From Pyramidobacter sp. (GTDB lineage: Bacteria; Synergistota; Synergistia; Synergistales; Dethiosulfovibrionaceae), in contig JAGAYQ010000426.1 in assembly GCA_017940445.1 (NCBI GenBank), positions 1 to 13,725 of the forward strand: 13,725 bases of DNA, written 5' to 3'. The translations under genes were made by a program, and so were the position numbers. The notes beneath the pieces are model-generated. The model was not told where the DNA came from and searched no databases. It worked only from the letters and a program-made list of their open reading frames with translations. Of this stretch, positions 1 to 7,292 are shown piece by piece; positions within the stretch are counted from its first letter, which is position 1; every line of letters begins with the position of its first letter.

Positions 1-409
1 ACAGACAGTTCACCGCGCCGCGTCCCGTGCCGCCGGCGCAGGCGGCAAGCAGGCAGCTCTTGCCGCTCAGATAATGATTCGTCAGCGCCTCGCAGCGGCG
101 CAGACGGTCGATCAGCGCCTTGAACTGCTCCGTCAGATCGTACCAGTACACCGCCGAGACGAAAACCAGCCCGTCGGCTTTGACCATGCGCTCATAAAGG
201 GCTGCAAAATCGTCGCCGATCACGCACGTCCCCGTCTTTCGACACGTTCCCCAGCCGCGGCCGCAGGCACGGCAGTGCTCCAGCTTCAGGGCGTTGAGCT
301 TGACAGCATCGCTTGCCTGCCACGCTTCGCTCAGCCCTGCAAGCACCGCGTCTTTCGCCGCTGCCGTCAGCCCGTCGTCGTTCGGGCTCGACCACAATAC
401 AAGGATCAT
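1..409 (-). CDS. NADPH-dependent FMN reductase / iron-sulfur flavoprotein-like, C-terminus beyond the window
   Basis: The first 136 codons of a flavodoxin-fold oxidoreductase are visible; the gene continues past base 1. The protein opens with the short beta-strand MILVLWSSPNDDG, the usual place of the FMN phosphate loop in this family. A cysteine cluster follows (C46, C49, C56, C62) ending in CVIGDDF, which resembles the C-x2-C...C...DD region of iron-sulfur flavoproteins and many NAD(P)H-dependent FMN reductases. The later VYWYDLTEQFKALIDR stretch (about residues 88-103) matches the family's conserved flavin-side loop and helix. The ATG at 409 is preceded by a strong GAAGGGGG ribosome site. 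A separate promoter sits at 449-477. Physiological substrate is unknown. Whether the cysteines bind a 4Fe-4S cluster cannot be decided, because the spacing between the second and third cysteine is longer than the classical motif. Confidence 0.8.
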   Translation of the reverse strand, partial: MILVLWSSPNDDGLTAAAKDAVLAGLSEAWQASDAVKLNALKLEHCRACGRGWGTCRKTGTCVIGDDFAALYERMVKADGLVFVSAVYWYDLTEQFKALIDRLRRCEALTNHYLSGKSCLLAACAGGTGRGAVNCL

Positions 410-448
410 CTGCGTTTCCCCCTTCTATCCAGTCATGATGATATGACA

Positions 449-477
449 ATCATACCAGAAGCAGAACAGGAATACAA
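449..477 (-). promoter_or_regulatory. Promoter for the flavoprotein gene
   Basis: Reading the minus strand, a TTGTAT -35 (472-477) and a TATGAT -10 (449-454) are 17 bp apart, and the -10 is preceded by TG at the extended position. The imperfect palindrome ATGAT-N6-ATCAT overlaps the region just downstream. The -35 overlaps the T-tract of the dnaB terminator, so one gene ends where the next promoter begins. Confidence 0.5.
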
Positions 478-512
478 AAAATGCCGGCAGGATGTTTTGC
501 GATCCTGCCGGC
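474..512 (-). terminator. Intrinsic terminator after dnaB
   Basis: A perfect 11-bp stem (483-493 with 502-512) has an 8-nt loop. On the minus strand it is followed by ATTTTTTG. It lies about 30 nt past the dnaB stop and ends the rpsF-dnaB transcription unit. The plus strand also has a short T-run, so some bidirectional activity is possible. Confidence 0.85.
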
Positions 513-542
513 GATTTTTCGATTCTGTTGTATGGGCAGCCG

Positions 543-1889
543 CTACCGGCCGTACGCCTGATCCTCGAAGCGCGTGTACTGACGCAGGAAGACGAGCGGA
601 ACTTTATCGGTGGGGCCGTTGCGGTTCTTGGCGATGTCGAGCGACGCAGAGCTGTCGTTGCGGGCGTCCTGGTCCTTGGCGTAGTAGCTGTCGCGGTACA
701 GCAGAGCGACAAGGTCAGCGTCCTGCTCGATGGCGCCGGAGTCGCGAAGGTCGGACAGCTGCGGCGTCTTCTCGTTGCGGCTTTCAACCGCACGCGACAG
801 CTGTGACAGGGCGATAACGGGAACTTCCAGCTCACGGGCGATGGCCTTGAGCCCGCGCGAGATCTCGGCCACTTCGTTCTGCTTGTTGTCCATCGTGCGG
901 CTGGCGCTCATCAGCTGGAGGTAGTCGACGACGATCAGCCCCAGCTCGCCGTGCTTGGCCTTGAAGCGGCGCGAGCGGGCCTTCATCTCGATCGTCGTCA
1001 GGATCGAGCTGTCGTCGATGTACAGCGGCGACTCGATCAGGGTGGAAGCGGCTTCCTGGAGCAAACGCCAGTCATCGTTGGCAAACGTGCCGTTGATGAG
1101 GTCTTGGAGATTGATCCGCGCCTCAGCGCCGAGCAGTCGCATAGCCAGCTGCTCCGCGCCCATTTCCAGGCTGAAGACGAGCACAGGCAGCTTGGTCTTG
1201 ACGGCCACGTTGCGCGCGATGTTCATCGCCAGAGCGGTCTTTCCCATCGAAGGACGTGCGGCGATGATGTTCAGCGCGCCGCGCTGCAGCCCGCTGGTGA
1301 GTCGGTTGATGCCGAAAAATCCCGTGTCGATGCCGGTGAGGCTGTTGTCCTCGCGGGCAAAGGCTTCCTGGATCTTGTCAAAAGTCGGCTTCATGACCTC
1401 GGCAAGGCTCTTGAAGTTGGACTCGTTGCGCGTTTTGGAAACTTCAAAGACAAGGCGCTCTGCGTCTTCAAGCAGTTCGCTGAGGTCCTTGCCCTCTTCG
1501 TAGCCCATGCGCGTGATGGCGTTGCCAGCAGAGATCAGACGGCGGCGCACAGCCTTGTCGCGCACGATGCGGGCATGGTACTCGGCGTTGGCTGCCGTGG
1601 GCGTGCTGTCGACAATAGCCGCGAGGAACGACTGGCCGCCGAGCTTTTCGAGCAGGCCGCGGTCGGACAGCTCGGCGCTGAGCGTGAGCATGTCGACGGG
1701 CTTGCTGCGCTGCGTCATCTCGAGGATGACGTTGTAGACGTCGCGGTAGTTGAGATCATAGAAATCGTCGGGCGACAGAAACTCAGTCACGTCGACGAGC
1801 GCGTCGCGGTCGAGCAGGCAGGAGCCGAGGACAGCGCGCTCAGCTTCGAGGTTGCTTGGCGGCAGCCGGTCGAAAACTTCGTCGGGCAT
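543..1889 (-). CDS. dnaB: Replicative DNA helicase DnaB
   Basis: Hexameric 5'-3' helicase that unwinds DNA at the replication fork and recruits primase. The 448-residue length is normal. The N-terminal primase-interaction domain starts at LPPSNLEAERAVLG (about 9-22). The RecA-like motor has a Walker A ARPSMGKT (211-218), the catalytic glutamate in FSLEMG (E242), a Walker B LIVVDYLQLM (318-327), the LSQLSR motif (361-366) and the C-terminal KNRNGPT/TRF region that supplies the arginine finger. The motif usually ends KNRNGPTG; here D replaces the last G. No intein is visible in the ATPase motifs. It is the last gene of the cluster: its ATG lies 3 nt after the rplI stop, consistent with translational coupling, and a strong terminator follows. 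Confidence 0.97.
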   Translation of the reverse strand: MPDEVFDRLPPSNLEAERAVLGSCLLDRDALVDVTEFLSPDDFYDLNYRDVYNVILEMTQRSKPVDMLTLSAELSDRGLLEKLGGQSFLAAIVDSTPTAANAEYHARIVRDKAVRRRLISAGNAITRMGYEEGKDLSELLEDAERLVFEVSKTRNESNFKSLAEVMKPTFDKIQEAFAREDNSLTGIDTGFFGINRLTSGLQRGALNIIAARPSMGKTALAMNIARNVAVKTKLPVLVFSLEMGAEQLAMRLLGAEARINLQDLINGTFANDDWRLLQEAASTLIESPLYIDDSSILTTIEMKARSRRFKAKHGELGLIVVDYLQLMSASRTMDNKQNEVAEISRGLKAIARELEVPVIALSQLSRAVESRNEKTPQLSDLRDSGAIEQDADLVALLYRDSYYAKDQDARNDSSASLDIAKNRNGPTDKVPLVFLRQYTRFEDQAYGR

Positions 1890-1892
1890 GTT

Positions 1893-2339
1893 TTACTGAG
1901 CTTCGACGGAAAGGGTCATCGGGCAGTCGACGCCGGTGTACAGCTTCAGGCTGAGAGGATACGCGCCCAGAGCCTTGACCACGCCGTCGATCTTCACGTT
2001 CTTCTTGTCGAGCTCGACGCCGTACTGCTCTTTCAGTGCGTCGGCAGCCTGAGCTGCGGTGACGCTGCCGAACAGGCGTCCGCCCTCGCCGCAGCTAACT
2101 TTGACGCGCACGACCTTGCCGCTGATGCGCGATTTCACGGCCTCGGCCTCGGCGGTGAGACGGGCGTCCTTGCGCTCCGCCGCAGCGGTCTTGTCCTTCA
2201 TGACATTCATGTTCTGCGCAGTGGCTTCCTCAGCCAGCCCGCGGGAGAACAAAAAGTTGCGCGCGTAGCCGTCAGAAACCTCGACGACCTGATTCTTCTT
2301 GCCCAGCTTGCGGACATCCTCTTTCAAAATGACTTTCAT
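1893..2339 (-). CDS. rplI: 50S ribosomal protein L9
   Basis: Large-subunit protein with two globular domains joined by a long helix. The 148-residue product begins MKVILKEDVRKLGKKNQV, the typical L9 start, and continues with the DGYARNFLF signature (about 24-32) of the rRNA-binding N-terminal domain. The central charged helix (about 40-75) and the C-terminal domain (about 80-148) are complete. A longer reading from 2399 is rejected because its extra 20 residues lie inside the DUF2232 coding end and lack homology to L9. The chosen ATG has a good AAGGAG site 9-10 nt upstream. It begins one base after the DUF2232 stop, so the two are probably coupled. Confidence 0.97.
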   Translation of the reverse strand: MKVILKEDVRKLGKKNQVVEVSDGYARNFLFSRGLAEEATAQNMNVMKDKTAAAERKDARLTAEAEAVKSRISGKVVRVKVSCGEGGRLFGSVTAAQAADALKEQYGVELDKKNVKIDGVVKALGAYPLSLKLYTGVDCPMTLSVEAQ

Positions 2340-2340
2340 T

Positions 2341-3282
2341 TTATCTTCTCCTTCCGAATCGGTCTCTGAAATTGAAGCACATGTCAAACATCCCTGCATA
2401 CGTCACCAGCTGAGACAGCAGCGGCATGAAGAACGCCAGCACCAGGATAGCGTTGCGTCCGAAGCCGCGGATGTTTTTGCTCTCCAGCCACCAGGCGACG
2501 AACGACAGCCCCTGGAGGATGAACAGATACTGCACCAGCAGTGTGACATTGAGCGAGGCGCGCGTCAGGAACGCGAGCTGCGGATACCGCGCCCCCAGCA
2601 TCGAACAGATGATGCAGGCCGCAAACGCCCAAAGCACGCTCGGCGGGAAACGCCAGTCGGTAAAGGGCGGCAGCTTGGGCAGCTCGATATGACTGAGGCG
2701 CTTGATCACCTTGCCGGAGACCCAGTAGCAGATCAAGCAGTCCATCACGGCGGCCATGATGAAGATGGCCGGCACGATCAGCGGCACGATCTTGAGCATC
2801 TGCTCGAACTGAGCGCGCATCTCCGGCGAGACGGTGATGCCGGGCAGGCCGCCGATCATGTCGAGCGCCTTCTGCACGCTGGGCAGGTCGAGGTTCATCG
2901 GGTTGATGCCGGTCACGTAGAACATGATAACAGCCAGACTCAGCTTGCACGCCAGCGAGACGAGCGAACCCCAGCCGATGATCTCGATCGCGTTCGTTTT
3001 CAGCTCGATGATGCGGCCCAGAGCAAGAGCCATCAGCGCAAAGCCGAGCGCGTACGACAGCGCCGAGACAGGGCCGGAGACAAGCATCGCCAGCAGCGAT
3101 CCGACGATGAGCGAGACGAGCCCCATCTTCAGATCGTGGCGCATTTCCAAAATCACAAGCGGCACGGGGCTGAGGAAGATCAGTCCAAGCCCCAGAAGCG
3201 GGATGAAATTCGCGCCCAGATACAGGACAACGGAAAGTCCCGTCAGAAGGGCAGCTTCCGTGAGACCGCGGGCATTCGTCAT
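2341..3282 (-). CDS. DUF2232 / YybS-like integral membrane protein
   Basis: A 313-residue polytopic membrane protein with around eight hydrophobic segments (for example about 9-45, 53-90, 100-122, 165-190, 215-235, 245-270 and 285-300 of the chosen start). It fits the YybS/DUF2232 family, found beside rplI and dnaB in many Gram-positive and related bacteria. The WRFPPSVLWAF stretch and the later QGLSFVAWWLESK resemble conserved family segments. Its biochemical role is unknown; family members look like membrane-embedded transport or S-component-like proteins. The start was set at 3282 because AAAGGAGAG lies at the right distance. An upstream reading to 3381 would begin inside a terminator hairpin. 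In Bacillus the order is yybS-gdpP-rplI-dnaC; here gdpP is missing. Confidence 0.85.
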   Translation of the reverse strand: MTNARGLTEAALLTGLSVVLYLGANFIPLLGLGLIFLSPVPLVILEMRHDLKMGLVSLIVGSLLAMLVSGPVSALSYALGFALMALALGRIIELKTNAIEIIGWGSLVSLACKLSLAVIMFYVTGINPMNLDLPSVQKALDMIGGLPGITVSPEMRAQFEQMLKIVPLIVPAIFIMAAVMDCLICYWVSGKVIKRLSHIELPKLPPFTDWRFPPSVLWAFAACIICSMLGARYPQLAFLTRASLNVTLLVQYLFILQGLSFVAWWLESKNIRGFGRNAILVLAFFMPLLSQLVTYAGMFDMCFNFRDRFGRRR

Positions 3283-3338
3283 AGGCGTTAGCTCTCCTTT
3301 CTTCGCGCACTCAGCAGACGCTTTCGCGCGAAACGGGT

Positions 3339-3377
3339 AAAAAAAGAGAGAGGAAACGATATAGACGCTCCTCTCTC
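3339..3377 (-). terminator. Terminator-like hairpin between rpsR and DUF2232
   Basis: On the minus strand, the 8-bp stem GAGAGAGG/CCTCTCTC (3370-3377 with 3346-3353) is followed directly by seven Ts (3339-3345). It sits 14 nt after the rpsR stop and about 57 nt before the DUF2232 start. No convincing promoter is seen between it and DUF2232, so it may act as a partial terminator that lowers expression of DUF2232-rplI-dnaB relative to rpsF-ssb-rpsR. Confidence 0.75.
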
Positions 3378-3391
3378 GCAAAAAACGTTGT

Positions 3392-3640
3392 TTACTCAGC
3401 GGTGTAAGGCAGAAGAGCCATGAAACGGGCGCGCTTCACGGCGATCGTCAGCTGACGCTGATGCTTGGCGCAGTTGCCGGTCACGCGGCGGGGAATGATC
3501 TTGCCGCGCTCGCTGACGTACTTCTTCAGACGCTCCACGTCTTTGTAATCAACATGTTCGATCTTATCGACGCAGAAGAAGCAGACCTTGGGACGGCGCT
3601 TGCCGTTCGATCTCTTCTTCATGGGACCGTTAAAGGGCAT
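3392..3640 (-). CDS. rpsR: 30S ribosomal protein S18
   Basis: Small-subunit protein that binds 16S rRNA as a heterodimer with S6, encoded two genes upstream. The 82-residue product has the family core [35 protein letters not shown] and [23 protein letters not shown]. It carries a CxxC pair plus a downstream CAKH, which could supply four zinc ligands as in the cysteine-containing S18 type; this is inferred from spacing. The start MPFNGPMKK was chosen because GAAGGAGGT lies about 10 nt upstream; the ATG six codons later is a less well placed alternative. A longer reading to 3712 has no family support. Confidence 0.96.
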   Translation of the reverse strand: MPFNGPMKKRSNGKRRPKVCFFCVDKIEHVDYKDVERLKKYVSERGKIIPRRVTGNCAKHQRQLTIAVKRARFMALLPYTAE

Positions 3641-3733
3641 GATTGACTGACCTCCTTCACAAAACTTCAATCCAGGGTGCGCCCCTGTGCTTTCACGACG
3701 CGCTGTTTCCACAGCGACGCCGCGCTGATGTCG

Positions 3734-4327
3734 CTAAAAGGGAATATCGGCCTCGTCGTCGCTCTGCGGAGCGGGCGTGGAGACCGGGTCGAGCTCGGAA
3801 ATATCCATCGGGAACGCGTCGCCGCCGAACCCGCCGCCGCTCTGCTGCGGCTGCGAATTGCGGTAGCTCTGCGGCGCCGAAGCGGCGCTGCGCTGCTGAT
3901 AGCCGCCGCGATCCTGATACGAGCCGCTCCGTTCCTGATTTCCGCCGTAGGACGAATTGCCCTGATACGAGCCGCCGTTGCCGCCGTTATCATCGCGGCG
4001 GGGCCCGACGAACTGGAAGTTGTCGGCAACGATCTCAGTCACGTAGCGCTTCTCGCCCGTCTTCGACTCATACGAGCGCGTGTTGATGCGGCCTTCGACG
4101 AGAACGCCGGCGCCCTTTTTCATATAGCGCTCGCAGGTCTCGGCGGCCTTGCCCCACACGACAACGGGAATGAAGTTGACCTCTTCGCGAAGCTCGCCGT
4201 TGGCGTCCTTCCACGAACGGTTGACGGCGACGGAGAACGAAGCGACGGCCTTCTGCGTGGCCGTGTAGCGGATCTCAGGATCACGGGCCACGTTGCCCAT
4301 GATGATCGCTCTGTTAAACCCTCTCAT
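3734..4327 (-). CDS. ssb: Single-stranded DNA-binding protein
   Basis: Protects single-stranded DNA and recruits partners during replication, repair and recombination. The 197-residue protein starts MRGFNRAIIMGNVARDPEIR, then has the OB-fold (about 1-110) with the typical VNFIPVVVWGKAAETCERYMKKG stretch region. A long disordered Gly/Gln/Ser/Tyr-rich linker follows (about 112-175), and the acidic tip ends EADIPF, the partner-binding tail. It is slightly longer than average because of the linker. It lies 15 nt after rpsF with a modest AGGTG ribosome site, and 93 nt before rpsR. Position between the S6 and S18 genes is conserved across many bacteria. Confidence 0.97.
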   Translation of the reverse strand: MRGFNRAIIMGNVARDPEIRYTATQKAVASFSVAVNRSWKDANGELREEVNFIPVVVWGKAAETCERYMKKGAGVLVEGRINTRSYESKTGEKRYVTEIVADNFQFVGPRRDDNGGNGGSYQGNSSYGGNQERSGSYQDRGGYQQRSAASAPQSYRNSQPQQSGGGFGGDAFPMDISELDPVSTPAPQSDDEADIPF

Positions 4328-4342
4328 AAGACATGCACCTGC

Positions 4343-4627
4343 TTACTCGTCAACAGCAATGGTCAGATGACGGACGACAAACGGACGCAGGCCAAGGACG
4401 CGGCTGAGCTCCTTGAGCTGATCGGGCTCGCTCTTGAACTCGACGACGGCGTAGATGCCCTCGGTCAGCTTGTCGATCTCGTAAGCAAGACGGCGCTTAC
4501 CCCAAACATCGGTCTTTGTGACCTCACCGCCAAGCTTGGCAATGAGCTCCTCAACGGCCTTGACTTCCACGCTGTGGTCCTCGACGGTGGGATTGATGAT
4601 CACCATCATCTCATACGAACGTACCAC
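4343..4627 (-). CDS. rpsF: 30S ribosomal protein S6
   Basis: Small-subunit protein that pairs with S18 on the central domain of 16S rRNA. The 94-residue product has the S6 hallmarks YEMMVIINPTVED, WGKRRLAYEIDKLTEGIYAV and an ending RHLTIAVDE. A GTG start at 4627 is chosen: GGGAGGAGG lies 8 nt upstream and the resulting N-terminus (M)VRSYEMMVI matches family starts. Reading from an upstream ATG at 4717 would run through the promoter and leader hairpin and is rejected. First gene of the rpsF-ssb-rpsR-DUF2232-rplI-dnaB unit. Confidence 0.96.
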   Translation of the reverse strand: MVRSYEMMVIINPTVEDHSVEVKAVEELIAKLGGEVTKTDVWGKRRLAYEIDKLTEGIYAVVEFKSEPDQLKELSRVLGLRPFVVRHLTIAVDE

Positions 4628-4650
4628 GCGCAACACCTCCTCCCTCTGGA

Positions 4651-4672
4651 CTGTCGGCCCCTCATGGGGCAG
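4651..4672 (-). promoter_or_regulatory. S6:S18 autoregulatory leader hairpin (CCGA bulge)
   Basis: In the rpsF leader RNA the order is CUG-CCCC-AUGA-GGGG-CCGA-CAG. CCCC pairs with GGGG under an AUGA loop and CUG pairs with CAG, leaving CCGA unpaired on the 3' side. A hairpin with a CCG bulge in the rpsF leader is the known binding site of the S6:S18 complex, mimicking its 16S rRNA site. It lies just upstream of the ribosome site, so binding could block rpsF translation. Confidence 0.75.
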
Positions 4673-4688
4673 GGAACTGCAAGAAAGG

Positions 4689-4717
4689 ATTATACACTTA
4701 TCCGCGAAAGAGCGCAA
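4689..4717 (-). promoter_or_regulatory. Promoter of the rpsF operon
   Basis: Minus strand: TTGCGC -35 (4712-4717), a 17-bp spacer and a perfect TATAAT -10 (4689-4694). Predicted transcription start is near 4682, giving a leader of about 55 nt made up mostly of the S6:S18 hairpin and the ribosome site. Confidence 0.8.
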
Positions 4718-4780
4718 GTTTTTTCTGCGCGCTCCTGCTCCGTTTTACAACCGCAAACGTAAAGAAATATTTTCGTTTAT

Positions 4781-4817
4781 AAAAAATCCGTCTTCGCGTG
4801 AGAAGACGGATTTTTTT
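4781..4817 (-). terminator. Bidirectional terminator after the PAP2 gene
   Basis: The 9-bp stem TCCGTCTTC/GAAGACGGA (4787-4795 with 4802-4810) has a 6-nt loop and is flanked by six As on one side and seven Ts on the other. It ends the GntR-DUF218-PAP2 operon about 20 nt past its last stop and insulates the rpsF promoter region. Confidence 0.9.
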
Positions 4818-4837
4818 CACGAACAATTTCAGATCGT

Positions 4838-5779
4838 TCAGTCCTCGCGGCCGAAGATCAGCGCCAGCACGGCGGGGAAGCCTGCCACGATATAGGCGTC
4901 GCGGATGCTCTTGGCGATCAGGTTGCCCCAGTGGGGACCGAACTGAGCCACCATGGGCGATTTGAGGTTATTGACGATGAAAAGCAGCGGCACAAGGCCG
5001 AGCAGGCAGACTGTGACTGCCTTGGCCGAAGTTCCGGGCGCGCGGAAGCGGATCCAGTGCTTCTCGACAAAACGAGCGGCGAAGAACGCGATCAGCCCGC
5101 CAATGTCGCCATAGGCGTCGTTCAGCATCTTCTGCGGATCGACGAGCAGACGACCGTCGACATAATCGAGCGGATAGGACTTGTAGTTGACGTAGACGAG
5201 CGCAAGCACGCTGAGGACAAATCCCCAGACCAGATAGAGGTCTTCCTTGCCGGGATTCGCCTCAAAATAGGCGCTCAGCCGCGTGACTGTCCACAGGCAG
5301 CAGACGCCGAGCAGCAGGCCGACAAGCACGTCCTGCGGCGTATGCACGCCCAGATAGTTGCGCGAAAAGCCCGTCAGCAGGAGCATGACGACGCACAGCC
5401 ACGACAGAGCGCGGTGCCTGTTCCACTGCCACGAGGCAAGGCCGCCGTAGAGCGGCGTCGCCGTCGTCGTATGGCCGCTGGGGAACGAATAACCTCCGGC
5501 CGATTGGATCGCGTTGTTGGCCGGCACAATGCGCGGATCGCGGATCCAGGGGCGATAGACGCAGGCGCACAGCTTGATGACGGCGTTGATCCCCACGCAC
5601 AGTCTGGTGGCGAAGATCACGCGCAGCCCCGCTTTTTTGTCCATGCACCAGTAGATGAACACGGGGACGAACAGCAACTCGCGCACGGCAAAATGCGAAA
5701 GCCACGACATCAGCGGCGTCAGCGCGTCGCCAATGGCAATACGGAAATCCTGAAGAAACAGCAGATATGCAATATCCAA
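4838..5779 (-). CDS. PAP2-superfamily membrane phosphatase
   Basis: A 313-residue membrane protein with the full PAP2 catalytic signature: K69-x6-R76-P77 (KLCACVYRP), PSGH at 100-103, and S139-R140-x5-H146-x3-D150 (SRNYLGVHTPQD). Members remove phosphate from lipid phosphates or diphosphates at the outer face of the cytoplasmic membrane, for example undecaprenyl diphosphate or phosphatidate. The substrate here is not known. Several hydrophobic helices precede and follow the active site, including C-terminal ones beyond the usual core. The start is a TTG at 5779 with AAGGA 10 nt upstream; no in-frame ATG lies near. It is 26 nt after the DUF218 gene and is the last gene of that operon. Linkage to a DUF218 protein hints at lipid-carrier or envelope work. 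Confidence 0.9.
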   Translation of the reverse strand: MDIAYLLFLQDFRIAIGDALTPLMSWLSHFAVRELLFVPVFIYWCMDKKAGLRVIFATRLCVGINAVIKLCACVYRPWIRDPRIVPANNAIQSAGGYSFPSGHTTTATPLYGGLASWQWNRHRALSWLCVVMLLLTGFSRNYLGVHTPQDVLVGLLLGVCCLWTVTRLSAYFEANPGKEDLYLVWGFVLSVLALVYVNYKSYPLDYVDGRLLVDPQKMLNDAYGDIGGLIAFFAARFVEKHWIRFRAPGTSAKAVTVCLLGLVPLLFIVNNLKSPMVAQFGPHWGNLIAKSIRDAYIVAGFPAVLALIFGRED

Positions 5780-5805
5780 AACAATCCAATCCTTCCACTA
5801 ATATA

Positions 5806-6564
5806 TTACGTCAGGCTGATTTCCTTCAGCCAGTCACGCATCAGAGCGAGCATCTCGCGCCAGGCCATCGAAGTGACGGCCAGCCCCGCACCGGTTGGGA
5901 TAAAATGAAACAGACGCCATTGCGAACTCCTCACCAGGCTTGGCGCAGGAGAAGCGCACACCTCAAAATCCGCCATCAGCGACCTGGCGCAGAGCATCGC
6001 CCGCGTGGTATGAAAACGGTCGGTGACGAGGCACACAGCCGGCCGCGCTTTTTCGTCAGGATAGAGACGGCGCAGCAGCTTCGCGCTCTCGCGGACGTTT
6101 TCGCGCGTGTTGAGCGAATAAGGCTCCATAAGAAACGGCGTATCGCCCAGCCAGCGGGCCATCACAGGCGCTTCGATGCCCGACAGCATCAGCGTCGAGC
6201 CGCGGCGCTCGTCAGCCAGCTTGCGCGCACGCCTCAGCCGGCGCTGCGACGAGATCGAAGGCTGATAGATGTCGCCCTCAGCCACAGCGCCGCCGCCGAG
6301 CACCACGAAAACGACGGACTTCTGTCCGTTCAGCGCCGGCTGTCGCTCAGCCAGCCGTTCCAGAAAGGAGAGCAGCGTCTTGCCGCAGAAATCGGTGCAG
6401 GCGAACGCGAACAGCAGCGTCAGCAGCAGCGCGATGCCGCGCCTGCGTTTTTTCAGCCACGAAAGCGGAACGGTCATCGTCAGCACGTTCGCGCCCAGAA
6501 ACAGCCCCAGCGGCGAGAGCAGCGCAGTCAGCAGCGTCGAAAAGAAATACGCCGCCTGCGTCAT
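5806..6564 (-). CDS. YdcF/SanA/ElyC-like DUF218 membrane protein
   Basis: A 252-residue protein with two N-terminal membrane helices (about 5-35 and 43-60) followed by a DUF218 domain. Family motifs are VVLGGG (87-92), the SQRRLRRARKL segment (about 106-116), LSGIE (127-131), NTRENVRES (152-160) and TDRFHTTRA (181-189). Relatives such as ElyC and SanA affect peptidoglycan assembly, lipid-carrier use and envelope permeability in E. coli, but their chemistry is not settled. The ATG overlaps the stop of the upstream GntR gene as ATGA, with no clear ribosome site of its own, so translation is probably coupled. The PAP2 phosphatase follows directly. Confidence 0.85.
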   Translation of the reverse strand: MTQAAYFFSTLLTALLSPLGLFLGANVLTMTVPLSWLKKRRRGIALLLTLLFAFACTDFCGKTLLSFLERLAERQPALNGQKSVVFVVLGGGAVAEGDIYQPSISSQRRLRRARKLADERRGSTLMLSGIEAPVMARWLGDTPFLMEPYSLNTRENVRESAKLLRRLYPDEKARPAVCLVTDRFHTTRAMLCARSLMADFEVCASPAPSLVRSSQWRLFHFIPTGAGLAVTSMAWREMLALMRDWLKEISLT

Positions 6565-7244
6565 GGCCGCAGCTGAAGACGCTCGCTCGTATGCGTGTTC
6601 AGATACGCTTCCAGGCGCACCCGGCTCATGCGGATATGCGCCCCCATGGCCTCGCGCACGCGCTCCTCATCGTGTGCCAGCAGCGCCTCGATGATCTCCA
6701 CATGCCCCTCGGCCAGCCGCTTGATATAGTCGGGATCGCCCAGCGAATAGGGACGGTAGAGGTTGATCACGTCCACCAGCTCCTGGAGCGAATTCATCAG
6801 GAAGCGGTTGCCGGAGGCCTGATAGATGAAAGCATGGAAGCGCCGGTCCTCCTCGAGGTATTTCTGCGGGTCGGTGCTGTTGTCCATCTGGCTGAAGATC
6901 TCGAGGAACTCCTTCAGCTCCTTCTCGGGCGGATTGGCGGAAACGAGCGCGGCCGCGAATTTCTCCAGCTCTTCGCGGAGCTCGTACAGCGCGCCGGCGT
7001 CGCTGATCGACGGCAGCGAGACGTACGCGCCCTTGCGCGGCGTCAGCGTCACCAGTGACGTCTTCGCAAGCTGGCGGATCGCCTCGCGCACCGGCGTGCG
7101 CGACACGGCCATCTTCTCAGCAAGCTCCACTTCGGAAAGCTTTTCACCGGGCTTGATGATGCCGCTCACGATCGCCTGCTTGATCTTCTCATACACGATC
7201 TGGCGGAGATCCATGTTCTTTGCAGGATGCAGCGGATTGTACAT
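6561..7244 (-). CDS. GntR-family regulator with FCD domain
   Basis: A 227-residue FadR-subfamily transcription factor. The winged helix-turn-helix (about 11-77) includes GEKLSEVELAEKMAVSRTPV and the wing RKGAYVSLP. The C-terminal FCD domain (about 85-220) carries the expected metal-ligand set D133, H137, H181 and H203 in DRRFH, GHVEII and AHIRMSR. FCD domains usually bind small carboxylates or other metabolites; the effector here is unknown. AAAGGAGC precedes the ATG by 7 nt. It is the first gene of a tight operon with a DUF218 protein and a PAP2 phosphatase, unlike the common pairing with catabolic genes. Palindromes in its own promoter suggest autoregulation. The neighbouring M20 gene, upstream and in the same direction, is separated from it by a terminator but could be a further target. 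Confidence 0.93.
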   Translation of the reverse strand: MYNPLHPAKNMDLRQIVYEKIKQAIVSGIIKPGEKLSEVELAEKMAVSRTPVREAIRQLAKTSLVTLTPRKGAYVSLPSISDAGALYELREELEKFAAALVSANPPEKELKEFLEIFSQMDNSTDPQKYLEEDRRFHAFIYQASGNRFLMNSLQELVDVINLYRPYSLGDPDYIKRLAEGHVEIIEALLAHDEERVREAMGAHIRMSRVRLEAYLNTHTSERLQLRP

Positions 7245-7292
7245 CGTTGTGCTCCTTTATAAAAATGGGATTCCTGATCAAAGTTTTTTCAG

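Noticed and set aside
951..2369. Plus-strand 472-codon open frame opposite dnaB and rplI
   Set aside because: Antisense to two well-supported housekeeping genes; no recognisable motif.
3283..3381. N-terminal extension of the DUF2232 gene
   Set aside because: The extension would begin inside a terminator hairpin and lacks a ribosome site; 3282 has AAAGGAGAG upstream.
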